Under the pieces are notes generated by a model. That model had not been told where the DNA came from. It ran no database searches and was given only the letters and a program-made list of their open reading frames with translations. This document shows, piece by piece, positions 20,205 through 32,446 of a DNA stretch of 64,000 nt; the first letter of the stretch is position 1; every line of letters begins with the position of its first letter. A program made the position numbers and the translations under genes. The DNA is from Agapanthus africanus (taxonomy: Eukaryota > Streptophyta > Magnoliopsida > Asparagales > Amaryllidaceae): assembly GCA_030015575.1 (NCBI GenBank), contig JASDDO010000001.1, forward strand, positions 514,409,772-514,473,771, read 5' to 3'.

Positions 20205-21379
20205 CGATATAGGAGGATTTACGTGCCGATGCTAGGCACAGGTTTCATGATGTTTTCCATGATTTTGATTATATCCTCATATTTGCATGCATGATGCTTA
20301 TTGTCATTGGGTGACAGGTGGACGGGATCCACATATATACAGACATTGATTACATACAGACTTTGACTACATTGATCATACTCCGTTTGTATATATAACA
20401 GGGTATGAGGGCGCTGTTATTTATACCCTTACACCAATATTAGTGGAATGGGACGCTAATATATGTGTATTGATATCCATTTTTGATATTTCATCATATT
20501 TACTTCATGCAGACATACCTTATATTTATGACATGTTATTACCTGAGGCACTGGCATGAGTACTTGGCACTACATACACGATTAGATGTTACGTTGCCAC
20601 CTTATCATGCTTCAGGCTTATTCCTCGAGGTTTTTATACTGATCATATTGACCTAGGATTATGTCATGCATTCGGTTTCTGCTTGTAGATATTTTCTATT
20701 CACGAGTTGGCAACTCACCCCCGTTGTGCTATAGTTCTTGCAGGTTTTGCCGTACAGGTTCCATTACGGCATTTCTGGCACACTGCTTCCTTGCGGGTGA
20801 ATTGCATTTGGTAAGTGGGTTCTTTTGCATCAAGAACCACCATTGTACTTGTATTACTCATTGTATCTAGAAATTTCATCAACCAAAACTTGTATATTGT
20901 TTCAGACTTAGACACTAGTGATGTTTTATTTCGACCTTAGAGTTGCGTGTAGCAGTATTACGGATTTCATGCTATTGTGAGTTTCTTTTGAGTTTTGATC
21001 CTCGCCATTCGGCGTTGTATATTATATTGTTTGTGTGGTTGTGACCGTCAATTAACGAAGAGCTAGCTCCCGCTTGGGGATGCCTTTTATTCATTGCATA
21101 TATATATTATTCTTGTTGTACCCCATTCGGGGTCAGTTTTTACAAAGGAAACTCTGCCGAATTTTCAGAAAAGACTACACATTTTAAAAATGCATTTCGG
21201 ATTAGTTATTTAAAATCTTTGATTTCAAAATATGTTTCTTGCTTATTAAAAACCAGTTTTCTTTATTTACATTTAAAATGGTTTTAGATTTCTGGGCTTT
21301 TGGCTTACTTGGATCAGATGGAGTCCTATAGACTTCATATGGTTCAAGGGCCAGTCACGTGCTCTTTCGGGTCGTGACA

Positions 21380-22125
21380 AAGTTGGTATCAAAGCGCTAA
21401 TTTAACCTTGGTTCGAGTATAAGTTTGACTATGTGGAGCCTAGGGCGTCTATATATATACGGAACTTAGGCTTGACCTTACGGAACTTAGACTTAGTCGA
21501 GGGGGTATTAGACCTGAACTTTCATCGCGTAGGATGACCCTTGGTTGATGGAATAGGTGACTTAGTAGAGTGAAGTACCGTGGCTATGTTCCGCGGCATA
21601 CTAACGATGCGCTACTCCGCTTAAGGAGCCTTAGGATGTACATTTCCTTGCACAGTATTATATTCATTCCTATGATCTATCCTCATCGATACTGGTTGTG
21701 TTTTGCTGCCACGATTGCACGGGCAGAGTGAGCTACGGCTCGAGTTGCGTCAGCATGAGCTCGTCGTGGACGAGGACTGACCAGGGCATGATTCCAGAGA
21801 TTTACGATTGCATTGAGAGGCGTCGTCTTATTGTGTTTTCACGCCATGAGCGTTTGGTGGATCACCTTTACGGGATTTCTCAGACGTGCCGATTGGTACC
21901 AGAGGATCAGGCTACTGCTAGAGGCCAGCCAGGATGTGATGACCATTGATATGTCGCTTATTCAGGATGATTGAGGCGTTGTTCAGCGTACAGATGAATG
22001 AGCCAGTTGTTGCTGCAAACGATGAGATATCACCCAGATGATTGGAGCTACTGCAGCATGAGTATATACTTAGAGTGATGATGGTGAGTCGCTAGTCACC
22101 TGAGGATAAATGACTAGGACAGGTG
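21380..22125 (+). mobile_element. G interior B, 5' part
   Basis: Begins with the primer site TGGTATCAAAGCGCT (21384-21398). Shows the uninterrupted Athila insertion site. Ends at the TSD AGGTG (22121-22125), where copia C2 inserted; interior A shows the empty site (GACAGGTGTTCG near 14911). No intact gene. Confidence 0.85.
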
Positions 22126-24310
22126 TGTTAGTTATATGTATGCCCTAGAGGCCATTACTATACATAGGATGTATATTATAGTGGATTCTTGGACATATAT
22201 AGGGAGGACTTTCTTGCTCGACATGATAGTATGCTATCTGGTTGCACTTTACCTTAACGTGTACGCTTATTGTCTCTCTGTTACATGTTGGTAAAGCCCT
22301 TAGGATGTGTACTTGACTACCTGGACTATGATGCGGATCATACTAGTGGGGACATGGTAGTCCATAAGTACATCCTTCAAGGTCCCTAGTCGTGGGTATA
22401 TCGAGACGGGGCATCGATATACCAGAGTAGACTAGCGTATACCTTCTCGACCCATACAGATGGGCGATGGATGATCCCATATCCATTGGTGTTTGACATC
22501 AGAGATGATATACGGGTGCTCAGTAGAGACTGGGTACACTGGACGGACTCGCCGAGAACTCCCAGATGGTATTATACCTTACGTCAGATGGCAGTTCTCT
22601 GATGACACTGGTACAGAGTAGTCTGTTGACCCGAGATCGTCATAGAGTCTTGTGTGGTTCCCACTGTACTTTGATTTCCACCTTACCACGTCCAAGAGGG
22701 CGTGCAAAATGGTGGTTTTTGGGTACAGTCCCGAATCACATGGAGGCAATGAGCGATAGGAGGGGATTCGTCTCTCCCGGTATAGGGGGTTGATGTTCCG
22801 CTGTGTTCGATTGGCTATAACCGGAAATCCCTGGCCAAGGTTGCTGAGATTTACTGGTAGGTGTTACCAGTAGTTTCTCGAACTGTTATAGACCTCATAT
22901 CGACACGACTTATTGAGCTATTGGGGTCTGACGTTTACCACCCCTAGGCGAGATATGCGACATATCAGACGATCAGACCGGACTGTACGGTAAGTGTTAC
23001 TGGTTGGATTCACAGGAGTGTGAGCGGGCTTGCTCGTCGATCTTCTGATCGCTCAATACCCGGGTGGCCGTTACGTTTAGCAGACCGCTTGCGGCTTGTG
23101 GGTGCTTGATATGATCATCACCTGCTGCCGGCGTATTGACGAGTCTTTAGAGTCCTACACAGAGGTTTCCTGGCTCAAGCGAAACGAAATAGGAGCGCAT
23201 ATGAGATATGTGCGGGACCGAGAATGATACCAGTATGTGATACTGTATTCGATTCTCGCGATTTGTGACATTGATCGGTTATATGCGATATAGCCGGGTT
23301 ATCGGATCAAGTGTTGATTCGATAAGTTGTTACTGTTGATATTAGTCGGTTATATGCGATATGACCGGATCATTGAATCAAGTGTTGATTTAATGATTTA
23401 ATGAATAATTATATATTTGATATATTACTTTGCATTAACTAGTATTTGTTCACTTTAAAAGGATTTTCTCACTTGATTGTATCATGTTTGATGATGCAAG
23501 ATTGCTAGGGTTTGTGTAAAGAATTAAACCTTGGTTAAGTAAATGGTTAGGGTTTTTATTTATTTATTCATTCATTTATCTTTTTAATTTGGATTAAAAA
23601 GAAATGGCAAAAGAAAACATAATGGTTGCTTTTAAAAGATGAAGCTTGTTGAAGCTTCATGAAGGTTTGACTAAAGTGACCATTTTTGTCTTCATGTCTT
23701 AACCCTAACCATTTATCTAACCTTAGTCAATTCTCTACACATAACCATGGTTAATATTATGATAAGAATTATTTTATTATTCTTTTTAATATACTTATCA
23801 TAAGATCATCTTCTTCTTCTTCCTCTTCTTCAAGAAGAAAACCTAGCAACCATCAATGGTGATTTGATGAAAAGAGTGAGAAATCCAAATCTAAAGTGAA
23901 CCCACTTCCTATTTCTTCATCCTCTACCTCTTGCCAAGTATTATAGGGTCTTTTCTTCACAAGTTTCATGACTTGGTGAAGTGGGAGCTTGAGCTTGTGA
24001 TGCCTCGACGTAGATCATCTTCGGCGTCGAAGTCGATGACCTAGCCCGCCCATTTCTCCGATGAAGCCGACGCTAGAGCCCGGGATTCGATTTGGACAGC
24101 AAGGGGACTTCATCATGGAGCTATGGAGGTGGAGAACCGGATCTACAAAGGTTGTATTTCCGTTCACTTAGTTAAGTTGTTAACTAGTTGCTTGTTTCGC
24201 CTAAAATTCTAGTCAACGGTCCGTATTAGGGTTTCTCGGCACTCGTAAAATTTGAAATTGGCATGGTTGATACCTTGTGAGACCTCATTAGCGTGCCTAG
24301 AAACCCTACA
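22126..24310 (+). mobile_element. C2 5' LTR
   Basis: TGTTAGTTATATG to AAACCCTACA. Followed one base later by the primer site. The short frame 22566-22793, also present in the 3' LTR, is an LTR shadow. Confidence 0.93.
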
Positions 24311-24311
24311 G

Positions 24312-24324
24312 TGGTATCAGAGCC
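24312..24324 (+). other. C2 primer binding site (initiator tRNA-Met)
   Basis: TGGTATCAGAGCC, complementary to the 3' end of initiator tRNA-Met, one base after the LTR. Confidence 0.92.
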
Positions 24325-24512
24325 TAGCTAGAGGCTTAGGCGATGCGTAGACAAAGTTTGAAACCCGAACGAACCCAAAACCCTAAAATTTCACCCTCTC
24401 TGGACATTTTTACAAAACTGGGTTTTTTCCAGATTAAAAATCCTTAAAAAATTCAGCAAGGAATTCTAAGAATTACGGTGCAAAATTTGACAAGAGATAC
24501 ATCCAAAGTGCG

Positions 24513-24553
24513 GCGGAACCGCGGCAGAAGCATGGCTTCTGCGGCGATTCCGC
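24513..24553 (+). other. GC-rich hairpin in the C2 leader
   Basis: GCAGAAGC (24524-24531), loop ATG, GCTTCTGC (24535-24542) form a perfect stem. The outer arms GCGGAACCGCG and GGCGATTCCGC continue it with three mismatches. Resembles the Athila-LTR inverted repeat and the C1 leader hairpin. Confidence 0.75.
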
Positions 24554-26437
24554 GGCCATATGATGACGTCAGCTTCCCATTTTTGCACAGTAATTCCTCT
24601 TTTCTGGTGCTGGATTTTCTGGGATGTTTTAAATATTACTCAAGAGTTGAGTTTTCTGGGGTGTTTTGGAGCTTCAACGATTCGATCGGATTATCAGATT
24701 TTGTCTATGTGATTTTCCGGATAATCTTAGAATATGTTAAAAGGTTCGACCGGATATAAATACCCAATCTTTCCCCTGCCGGAAAATTTCCAAGTGTTGG
24801 ATTTTTCCGTGGTTTAAAGACATTCTAAGTAGTGCAAGTAACGCGATGGTCCCTCTAGAAGACAACAAACCTTAACTCGATTATGTGACCGTCTTGAACT
24901 GCCCTTTGAATCTTAGGGTTTGGGGCAGTACGGCGTGCCACATGTGAGGCGTTGGCTTGACCCTTCTACGGCTGGACCGTTGGTACTGAGGCACGAACTG
25001 AATGTTTTTAGACTTATTTCATGTGTTGAGCTGTTTCGGGAAAACTTGGGTGTTCGATTGTTCGATCGGAAAGTTTAACATTTTCTGTTTATCTGGAATG
25101 GGATACAACATTTGGAATTCACAAGTAGTTATGAGATAACTGAATGAATGTTATAAATCTAGCGGTTTAGTCTCACTTGATCGGTTGCCACGGAATTTTG
25201 ATGTGATCAAAAGTCCGTCGCAATCACGTAGCGTACGCGGATGCTCGCCGGGTAAACTTAATAGACAGCCTCACCCCATAGCCCCGACCAAGTGACTATA
25301 GGAGAACCCCGTCGCCGAAAGCATCCGTTTGAGTGCCCGCGGCAGCGGTGTTCCGCCTTGGTGCACTTCGTCGACGGCGTCAGGGGTGCAGTTGCCTACT
25401 AAAGTTTGCGACGAGCATTCGATCAGGATGTCGGGAATCTTGTTGAATTACCCGACTTGATATTGAAAAGAGTTTTCGATAATGAGACTAAAATGCGGGG
25501 TTTATAATTGTTAGGCATGCTATGTCTAAGTATTTCATTTGATTAGGCATGCGATGTCTAAAGAGGTTGCGGATTCCAACTGTTGTAGTTTTACACTTTC
25601 TTTTCTGTGACCGTAAGTGTAGTATGTAGTGGTATTGCCGATTGTCGTTGCTATACGTCGACGACAATCGGTGTATGCATACTTACTTACGTTGATGACA
25701 TGTGATGTTATGTGTTGCTGTATATGTTATATTGGATCGTCGTGTTCGAATAGCCGGGGGTTTTTATGTGAGATAAGTGTTTTTCATTTTCATTCATGTA
25801 AAAACTTGTATGTAATATTCTTTTATTGGGGCACTTCCAGGTTGCGGAAGCTGTCACCGTTTGTATATTATTTACTTTTCCGCACTAGGATAGACCCAAG
25901 GAGGGGAGCACAAGTAACCGGGTTCTAGGGTCCAGTGGGAGACCATCTCGAGGAGTCGAGTCCGGGTCTCCTAACTCTAGAATTGGTAAGGTTGCTTGCC
26001 GCTCTCGTAGGGGTCTAGGGGTGTGGGTTTGGCTATTCATCACGACCGTGGAATCCGTGTTTTATGCTGGCTCGTATTGAAAACACGGACGTCCTAGTAT
26101 ATCCAATATTTCATATGTTTCTTCTGCTGCGATATCTGTGATGTGATCATGTGATGTTCTGTGATAGATACAGTATATAGTATATATGATATATTATATA
26201 GACGTTGCTCATGTTTTTCACCCGCGCTAGCCCTGCCTCGCTCTAGCGTTAGTTACCTAACCTAACGGTGCAGACGGGACATCCAGGCGAATGCGGATGG
26301 CATAAGTGTACGTCGTATTTATCTGTGATGTTTAGGTATATAAATGATGGGATTTCATTAATGTGATTAATGAAAAGAAAAGAAACCTAAGATGTTGTAG
26401 AATCGAATTTCAAAAATAAAACAGGTAGCTACAGTTC

Positions 26438-26530
26438 TTGCTTTGCACAGCGGTATATGTGATATATCCTGCACCTTATTCGATGAGGAAAGGACCGAGA
26501 TCCCTTTCACCGGGAGTGACTCCTTTAGCA
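26438..26530 (+). repeat. Leader module, copy 1
   Basis: From TTGCTTTGCACAG to CTCCTTTAGCA. Contains the hairpins CCTTAT-TCG-ATGAGG and TCAC-CGGGA-GTGA. Copy 2 is at 26585-26678; the same pair occurs in C1 (about 53668-53775 and 53812-53905, reversed), so the duplication predates the split of the two families. Confidence 0.8.
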
Positions 26531-26584
26531 ATTATTGACAGATGCTACACACTCGGTTTGTCTTTTGATTGCTTTTAAAAGTTT

Positions 26585-26678
26585 TTGCTTTGCACAGTGA
26601 TATATATGATATATCCTGCACCTCATTCGACGAGGAAAGGACCGATGATCCCTTCACCGGGAGTGACTCCTTTAGCAA
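26585..26678 (+). repeat. Leader module, copy 2
   Basis: Stem CCTC-ATTCGA-CGAGG replaces the CCTTAT/ATGAGG of copy 1 at the same place; TCAC/GTGA is unchanged. About 54 nt separate the two copies. Confidence 0.8.
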
Positions 26679-26822
26679 AACTAGAAAAGCCTCAAAAGCA
26701 CTCCATTTTTAAATCATTTGATTCTACAACGATATCAAGTTCATTACGCAATAGGTTTTCAGAAAAACCTGTCGTAGCCCTCCGTCATTTCAGATAAGTA
26801 GTAGTTAGTATTCGTGCTGCGT

Positions 26823-27019
26823 TTGTTGGCCTCCGTCAAGGCGTAGTGTGCGGTAGCTAACTAGTATTTATCTGCTTATGCATATGATGCAGATTGGATT
26901 AGAGTAGTCGTGCGACCTTGTTGGCCTCCGTCAAGGGTCGTGCGGGTGGGTTTGATTCAATCAAGAAATGACGGGTTGAACTTGACTAGTAGCCTATGGT
27001 TTGTTGGCCTCCGTCAAGG
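26823..27019 (+). other. Three spaced hairpins with a shared core (C2 leader)
   Basis: The core TTGTTGGCCTCCGTCAAGG occurs at 26823-26841, 26918-26936 and 27001-27019. Each core can pair TTGGC with GTCAA. Each is enclosed by a different outer stem: GCTGCG/CGTAGT, GCGACC/GGGTCG and CCTATG/CATAGG. C1 has the same three at 53340-53357, 53425-53442 and 53515-53532 (core TTGAC-TGT-GTCAA on the minus strand), and right-hand C2 at 63573-63590, ~63655-63674 and 63749-63766 (TTGAC-CTT-GTCAA). Confidence 0.75.
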
Positions 27020-27442
27020 TCATAGGGTGCTAGGGGCAAAATATTATCGGGAATTTCAAGTGTTGAAATTTGCAATGAGATTGCATACCTTCTATGAGAT
27101 AGTTGGATCCCGATACCCACTGCGAGTAAGAGTTACTCCTGGGAGAGCTTTACACATTGCAATTAGCCGATCAAGTAGGTGTCTAGAAAGGTGTCGACGA
27201 GGTTACGCCTCTGGGAAAAAGAGGTTTACTCTAATTAGGTCCGTGCGAAAGCACGGAGAACCTCCCTCAAAGTACCGACACTGGCCTGGCTGAAAGATTG
27301 GCGAAGTTGTAGGGTGTAATTAATCCCGGCTAGTCTTTCCTTTTAGGGTTTGAAGGAAGATTTGATAAAAAGCAGTGGGAGCCATCCTGATTAGATAAAA
27401 TAAAAACCAATCTGATCTTGCAAGAGCATACGCTGAGTGTTT

Positions 27443-27460
27443 TCTTCTCTCTCTCTCCAG
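27443..27460 (+). promoter_or_regulatory. Pyrimidine tract and AG before the polyprotein start (C2)
   Basis: TCTTCTCTCTCTCTCCAG ends 9 nt before the start-codon position. C1 (53028-53050, minus) and right-hand C2 (63130-63150, minus) keep the tract next to ATG, though in right-hand C2 the AG is changed. It looks like a 3' splice site ending an intron in the leader; the donor was not identified. Confidence 0.5.
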
Positions 27461-27469
27461 GTAGCGACC

Positions 27470-30250
27470 ATATCACGCCTTAATCAAGATAATAATACGG
27501 ATTATTGACCGAACCCGCTTGTTATACTGAGCTGGGGAACGTTGGTCCCGCTCCAACTTATAATTGTTATAAGACAGAGCAGGAAATTGGGGATTACCAG
27601 AATTCCCATGCCGCCCAAACGAAGAGAATGCATGCTGATGCATCATCTTCGGGTGTGTTAATTACAAAGAACTGTTTCTCAGTATCCTCTGTATCCTGGG
27701 TATTTGATACCGGATCAAGATCCTAGATATGTAATCTGTTACATAGGGCTACAAAAAGGTAGAAAACTGAGAACGGGTGATAAGTTTCATGAGACAGAAA
27801 ATGGGGCAAGTGTTGCAGCCAAGTCTGTTGGTCACTGTCACCCTGTATTACCAATACATTGATTTTGAACAAATGCTATTAGATACCGAACCTGATATAC
27901 AAAATCATATCAGTCTCTTTATTAGTAAAGAAATGATAAAATTTTGTATTGATGGATAATGTTTTGAACATTTCCTATATCAAAAGTTGATCGGTTCAGG
28001 CACGTTATCTAAAAGCATTGACGTTCTAAATCAAACTACAGTTCTTAGTATACGGAACACACACAAGAGGAAGAGTTCAGAAATGAACGAATCCTTCTTG
28101 AGGCATTGTAGACTAGATCATATCAATGCGACCCGACTGGCTGAAGTTACATTTAGATGCCTATTTAAATTAGTTTGAATTTACATCTTATGAAACTTGC
28201 CAGTCATGTCACAATGATCAGATGACCGTAGCTCTGTTTATTGGAAACGGAGAAAGAGTTAGTAAACTCTTGGGATAATACATGTTGATGTATGTAGGGT
28301 CCCCTGTCTACATATGCCAGGACTGGTTTTTTGTACTTCGTTACATTCTCTGATAATCTCTCAAGATTCAGACATCTGTTCCTGTTGAAACACAAGTCCG
28401 AACCTTTTGAGATATTCATAGAATATAAGTTAGAAGTAGAGAACCAATAAGGGTATAAGTATTATGTCCTTTGATGTGATCGAGGAGGAGAATACTTGAG
28501 CACGGAAATCCTGGACTATTCTAATGGAGAATGAGATTCTCTCTCAGCATTACTCCTCCGTATACACCATAGCACGATGGTATATCGGGGCGGAGCAATA
28601 GCACCCTATGTGATATGGTGTGCTCTATGATGAGTACTACTGAGTTTCCTATTTCCTTTTTGGAGTTATGCACTTGAGAAGCTGCATACCTATTGAATAG
28701 GATTCAAATCAAAACAGTTGCCTACCGCTTCCTATATGATATGGAAAGGGAAGAGCCCATATCTTAAGTTGGTTAAGATTTGGGGTTGTCCGGGCTATGT
28801 CTAAAAGCATAATCCGGATAAGCTCGAGGCAAATACTGTTATGTAGAACTGGAATCGTTCCAGCTATACAAACTACAGATGATGATTTGATAGAACCAAA
28901 GGATTCAATAGTAACCAACGAACCTCAGCTTCTCCACCGATCTAGTAGGGTTCCTCACCCACCTGAGAGATACTTCAGTTTCTCTATGACAGTGGGAGCG
29001 AGGGTTGCATCATGAGATGATGACCCAACTAGTTTCGAGCTGGCCATCAAGAGTGGGACTCTGTAAAAATGGCTGGATGCTTAGCGATCTGAGATGGAAT
29101 CCTTATACACCAACAAAGTATGGACTTTGATTGCTATATCTGAAGGGTTAAATCCCCATCAGGAGCAAGTATATCTTGAGAAGATTACTTGGTGTACATG
29201 GAAAAGTTGAGACTTTCAAAGCTAGACTTGTTAAAGGTTTGCATCATTGACCAGATATGGATCATGATGAAACTTTTTCTTAAGATCTATGCTTAAGTCC
29301 ATCCAGATCCTACTTGCCACGGCTACATACCATGACTACGATATCTGGTGGTTGGGTGTCATGACTGCTTTTCTAAATGATATTTTAGAAGAGAGCATCT
29401 ATAAGTACACAGCCAGAGGGCTTCGTAGACAGTGGGAGCAGCGGAAACGTGTGCAAGATGCTTTATAGGATAAAGCAGGCATCGCGGAGTTGGAACATCT
29501 GTTTTGATGTGGTAGTCAAAGAGTTTGACTTCATCAAAATGGTAGATGAACCTTGTATATACAAGAAGGTAGTAGGGAGTATGGAAGTGATCCTCGTAGA
29601 GTACATGGATGACATACTCTTGATAGGGAAGGAGTTTCCTATACTACGCTCGGTCAATCTCCGATTATCACAATGCTTCTCCATATAGGATCAAAGTGAT
29701 ACCTCCTAAATCCTGAATTTTCATCTATGAGATAGACGTAATTGGATGTTAGGATACTCACTAGATGTAGTGAGATGGTATCAATCGATCCTGGGGAGAA
29801 TCACTGGAAAGGTTCCAGGGTGATAAAGACGACTGAATGTCAGTCACAGGCATTGTCTTTACCCTCAGTAGAGGGACAGTATGTTGGAAGAGTTCCAAGC
29901 TAGATACCGTGGCATACTAGACGATTAAAGGCTGAATATATCGCTACTTAAGATGCTACCAAAGAGGCTGTCTGGGTGTATATTAGTTCATGAGATGAAC
30001 TTAGTTCCTCCCATTGTATGACAATGGAGTTGTGGCTTATGCCAAGGAACGTCCGTCCCATCAGTGATCCAGACATATTCTAAGGCAGTACCACCTGATC
30101 ATGGAGATGGTTGATCTCCAAGGAGATCGAGGTTAGGAGAGTAGACTCAGAGGATAAACACGGCGGATCCACTCACAAAGGCTTTTCCCAGAGAGAGACT
30201 TTTATGGGATGGTTGAGTATGAGATACTACAACCACTGCTATCAGATGGC
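27470..30250 (+). pseudogene. pol: C2 polyprotein remnant: truncated gag, protease, integrase, RT, RNase H
   Basis: The start codon is ATA where the right-hand copy has ATG. About 75 codons later comes the protease motif FDTGS (27703-27717), so the gag body is missing. Between them NCYKTEQEIGDYQNS has the spacing of a C-x2-C-x4-H-x4-C knuckle with only the first Cys left. Then the pre-integrase domain (FLRHCRLDHINATRL, ~28093-28140), integrase (28180-28780: IHVDV, then a DVIEEENT trace of DRGGEY), RT (29050-29700, with EYMDDILL at 29599-29622) and an RNase H trace (29930-30190). Many stops and frame changes; non-functional. Confidence 0.8.
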
Positions 30251-30258
30251 CCTAGTGC

Positions 30259-30269
30259 AAGTGGGAGAT
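30259..30269 (+). other. C2 polypurine tract
   Basis: AAGTGGGAGAT directly before the 3' LTR; primes plus-strand DNA synthesis. Confidence 0.85.
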
Positions 30270-32446
30270 TGTTAGTTATATGTATGCCCTAGAGGCCATT
30301 ACTATACATAGGATGTATATTGTAGTGGATGCTTGGACATATATAGGGAGGACTTTCTTGCTCGACATGATAGTATGCTATCTGGTTGCACTTTACCTTA
30401 ACGTGTACGCTTATTGTCTCTCTGTTACATGTTGGTAAAGCCCTTAGGATGTGTACTTGACTACCTGGACTATGATGCGGATCATACTAGTGGGGACATG
30501 GTAGTCCATAAGTACATCCTTCAAGGTCCCTAGTCGTGGGTATATCGAGAAGGGGCATCGATATACCAGAGTAGACTAGCGTATACCTTCTCGACCCATA
30601 AAGATGGGCGATGGATGATCCTATATCCATTGGTGATTGACATCAGAGATGATATACGGGTGCTCAGTAGAGACTGGGTACACTGGACGGACTCGCCGAG
30701 AACTCCCAGATGGTATTATACCTTACGTCAGATGGCAGTTCTCTGGTGACACTGGTACAGAGTAGTCTGTTAACCCGAGATCGTCATAGAGTCTTGTGTG
30801 GTTCCCACTGTGCTTTGATTTCCACCTTACCACGTCCAAGAGGGCATGCAAAACGGTGGTTTTTGGGTACAGTCCCGAATCACATGGAGGCAATGACCGA
30901 TAGGAGGGGATTCGTCTCTCTCGGTATAGGGGGTTGATGTTGCGCTGTGTTCGATTGGCTATAACCGGAAATCCATGGCCAGGGTTGCTGAGATTTACTG
31001 GTAAGTGTTACCAGTAGTTTCTCGAACTGTTATAGACCTCATATCGACACGACTTATCGAGCTATTGGGGTCTGACGTTTACCACCCCTAGGCGAGATAT
31101 GCGACATATCAGACGATCAGACCGGACTGTACGGTAAGTGTTACTGGTTGGATTCACAGGAGTGTAAGCGGGCTTGCTCGTCGATCTTCTGATCGCTCAA
31201 TACCCGGGTGGCCGTTACGTTTAGCAGACCGCTTGCGGTTTGTGGGTGCTTGATATGATCATCACCTGCTGCCGGCGTATTGACGAGTCTTTAGAGTCCT
31301 ACACAGAGGTTTCCTGGCTCAAGCGAAACGAAATAGGAGCGCATATGAGATATGTGCGGGACCGAGAATGATACCAGTATGTGATACTGTATTCGATTCT
31401 CGCGATTTGTGACATTGATCGGTTATATGCGATATAGCCGGGTTATCGGATCAAGTGTTGATTCGATAAGTTGTTACTGTTGATATTAGTCGGTTATATG
31501 CGATATGACCGGATCATTGAATCAAGTGTTGATTTAATGCATAATTATATATTTGATATATTACTTTGCATTAACTAGTATTTGTTCACTTTAAAAGGAT
31601 TTTCTCACTTGATTGTATCATGTTTGATGATGCAAGATTGCTAGGATTTGTGTAAAGAATTAAACCTTGGTTAAGTAAATGGTTAGGGTTTTTATTTATT
31701 TATTCATTCATTTATCTTTTTAATTTGGATTAAAAAGAAATGGCAAAAGAAAACATAATGGTTGCCTTTAAAAGATGAAGCTTGTTGAAGCTTCATGAAG
31801 GTTTGACTAAAGTGACCATTTTTGTCTTCATGTCTTAACCCTAACCATTTATCTAACCTTAGTCAATTCTCTACACATAACCATGGTTAATATTATGATA
31901 AGAATTATTTTATTATTCTTTTTAATATACTTATCATAAGATCATCTTCTTCTTCTTCCTCTTCTTCAAGAAGAAAACCTAGCAACCATCAATGGTGATT
32001 TGATGAAAAGAGTGAGAAATCCAAATCTAAAGTGAACCCACTTCCTATTTCTTCATCCTCTACCTCTTGCCAAGTAGTATAGGGTATTTTCTTCACAAGT
32101 TTCATGACTTGGTGAAGTGGGAGCTTGATCTTGTGATGCCTCGACGTAGATCATCTTCGGCGTCGAAGTCGATGACCTAGCCCGTCCATTTCTCCGATGA
32201 AGCCGACGCTAGAACCCGGGATTCGATTTGGACAGCAAGGGGACTTCATCATGGAGCTATGGAGGTGGAGAACCGGATCTACAAAGGTTGTATTTCCGTT
32301 CACTTAGTTAAGTTGTTAACTAGTTGCTTGTTTCGCCTAAAATTCTAGTCAACGATCCGTATTAGGGTTTCTCGGCACTCGTAAAATTTGAAATTGGCAT
32401 GGTTGATGCCTTATGAGACCTCATTAGCGTGCCTAGGAACCCTACA
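30270..32446 (+). mobile_element. C2 3' LTR
   Basis: TGTTAGTTATATG to GGAACCCTACA, followed by the TSD AGGTG. About 98.4% identical to the 5' LTR by eye; the 5' LTR has an 8-bp TTTAATGA-type duplication near 23395 that is absent here. Confidence 0.93.

Larger units (their letters stand above)
17266..21379 (+). mobile_element. G LTR 2 (middle LTR)
   Basis: TGTAACATTTC to GGTCGTGACA. Shares with LTR 3, against LTR 1, the loss of the 29-bp segment (junction near 19016) and many substitutions along its whole length, so it is close to LTR 3. Four copies of the 41-bp repeat at 20041-20204. No target duplication lies beside it; it joins interior A directly to interior B. Confidence 0.9.
24325..27469 (+). 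other. C2 leader: long structured untranslated region
   Basis: About 3.1 kb with no credible ORF. Ordered modules also found in the C1 leader (53023-55324, reversed) and partly in the right-hand C2 (63122-64000): a GC-rich hairpin (24513-24553); a GC-rich block (25850-26030) with CTCGA/TCGAG and GGAGACC/GGTCTCC pairings; a block with CGTTAG/CTAACG (26240-26275); two ~93-nt modules (26438-26530, 26585-26678); near-invariant CAACGATATCAAGTTCATTAC; and three hairpins (26823-27019). It ends with a pyrimidine tract and AG. Confidence 0.7.
22126..32446 (+). mobile_element. Copia element C2 (10.3 kb), pol-degenerate
   Basis: LTRs 22126-24310 (2,185 bp) and 30270-32446 (2,177 bp), TSD AGGTG (22121-22125, 32447-32451). 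Domain order protease, pre-integrase, integrase, RT, RNase H identifies Ty1/copia. The LTRs differ at about 34 sites plus one 8-bp indel by eye (1.6%), yet pol is full of stops and frameshifts, so the element was probably already defective when it moved. The leader is 3.1 kb, unusually long, and gag is nearly absent. Confidence 0.9.

Noticed and set aside
22566-22793. 75-codon ORF in the C2 LTR (also 30710-30937)
   Set aside because: Inside LTRs, no motif, explained by LTR duplication.
24312-24324. tRNA-like sequences at LTR borders as tRNA genes
   Set aside because: Only 13-18 nt matching tRNA 3' ends; they are primer binding sites, not genes.
24376-24388. CCCTAAA telomere-like heptamer
   Set aside because: Single isolated copy, no tandem array.
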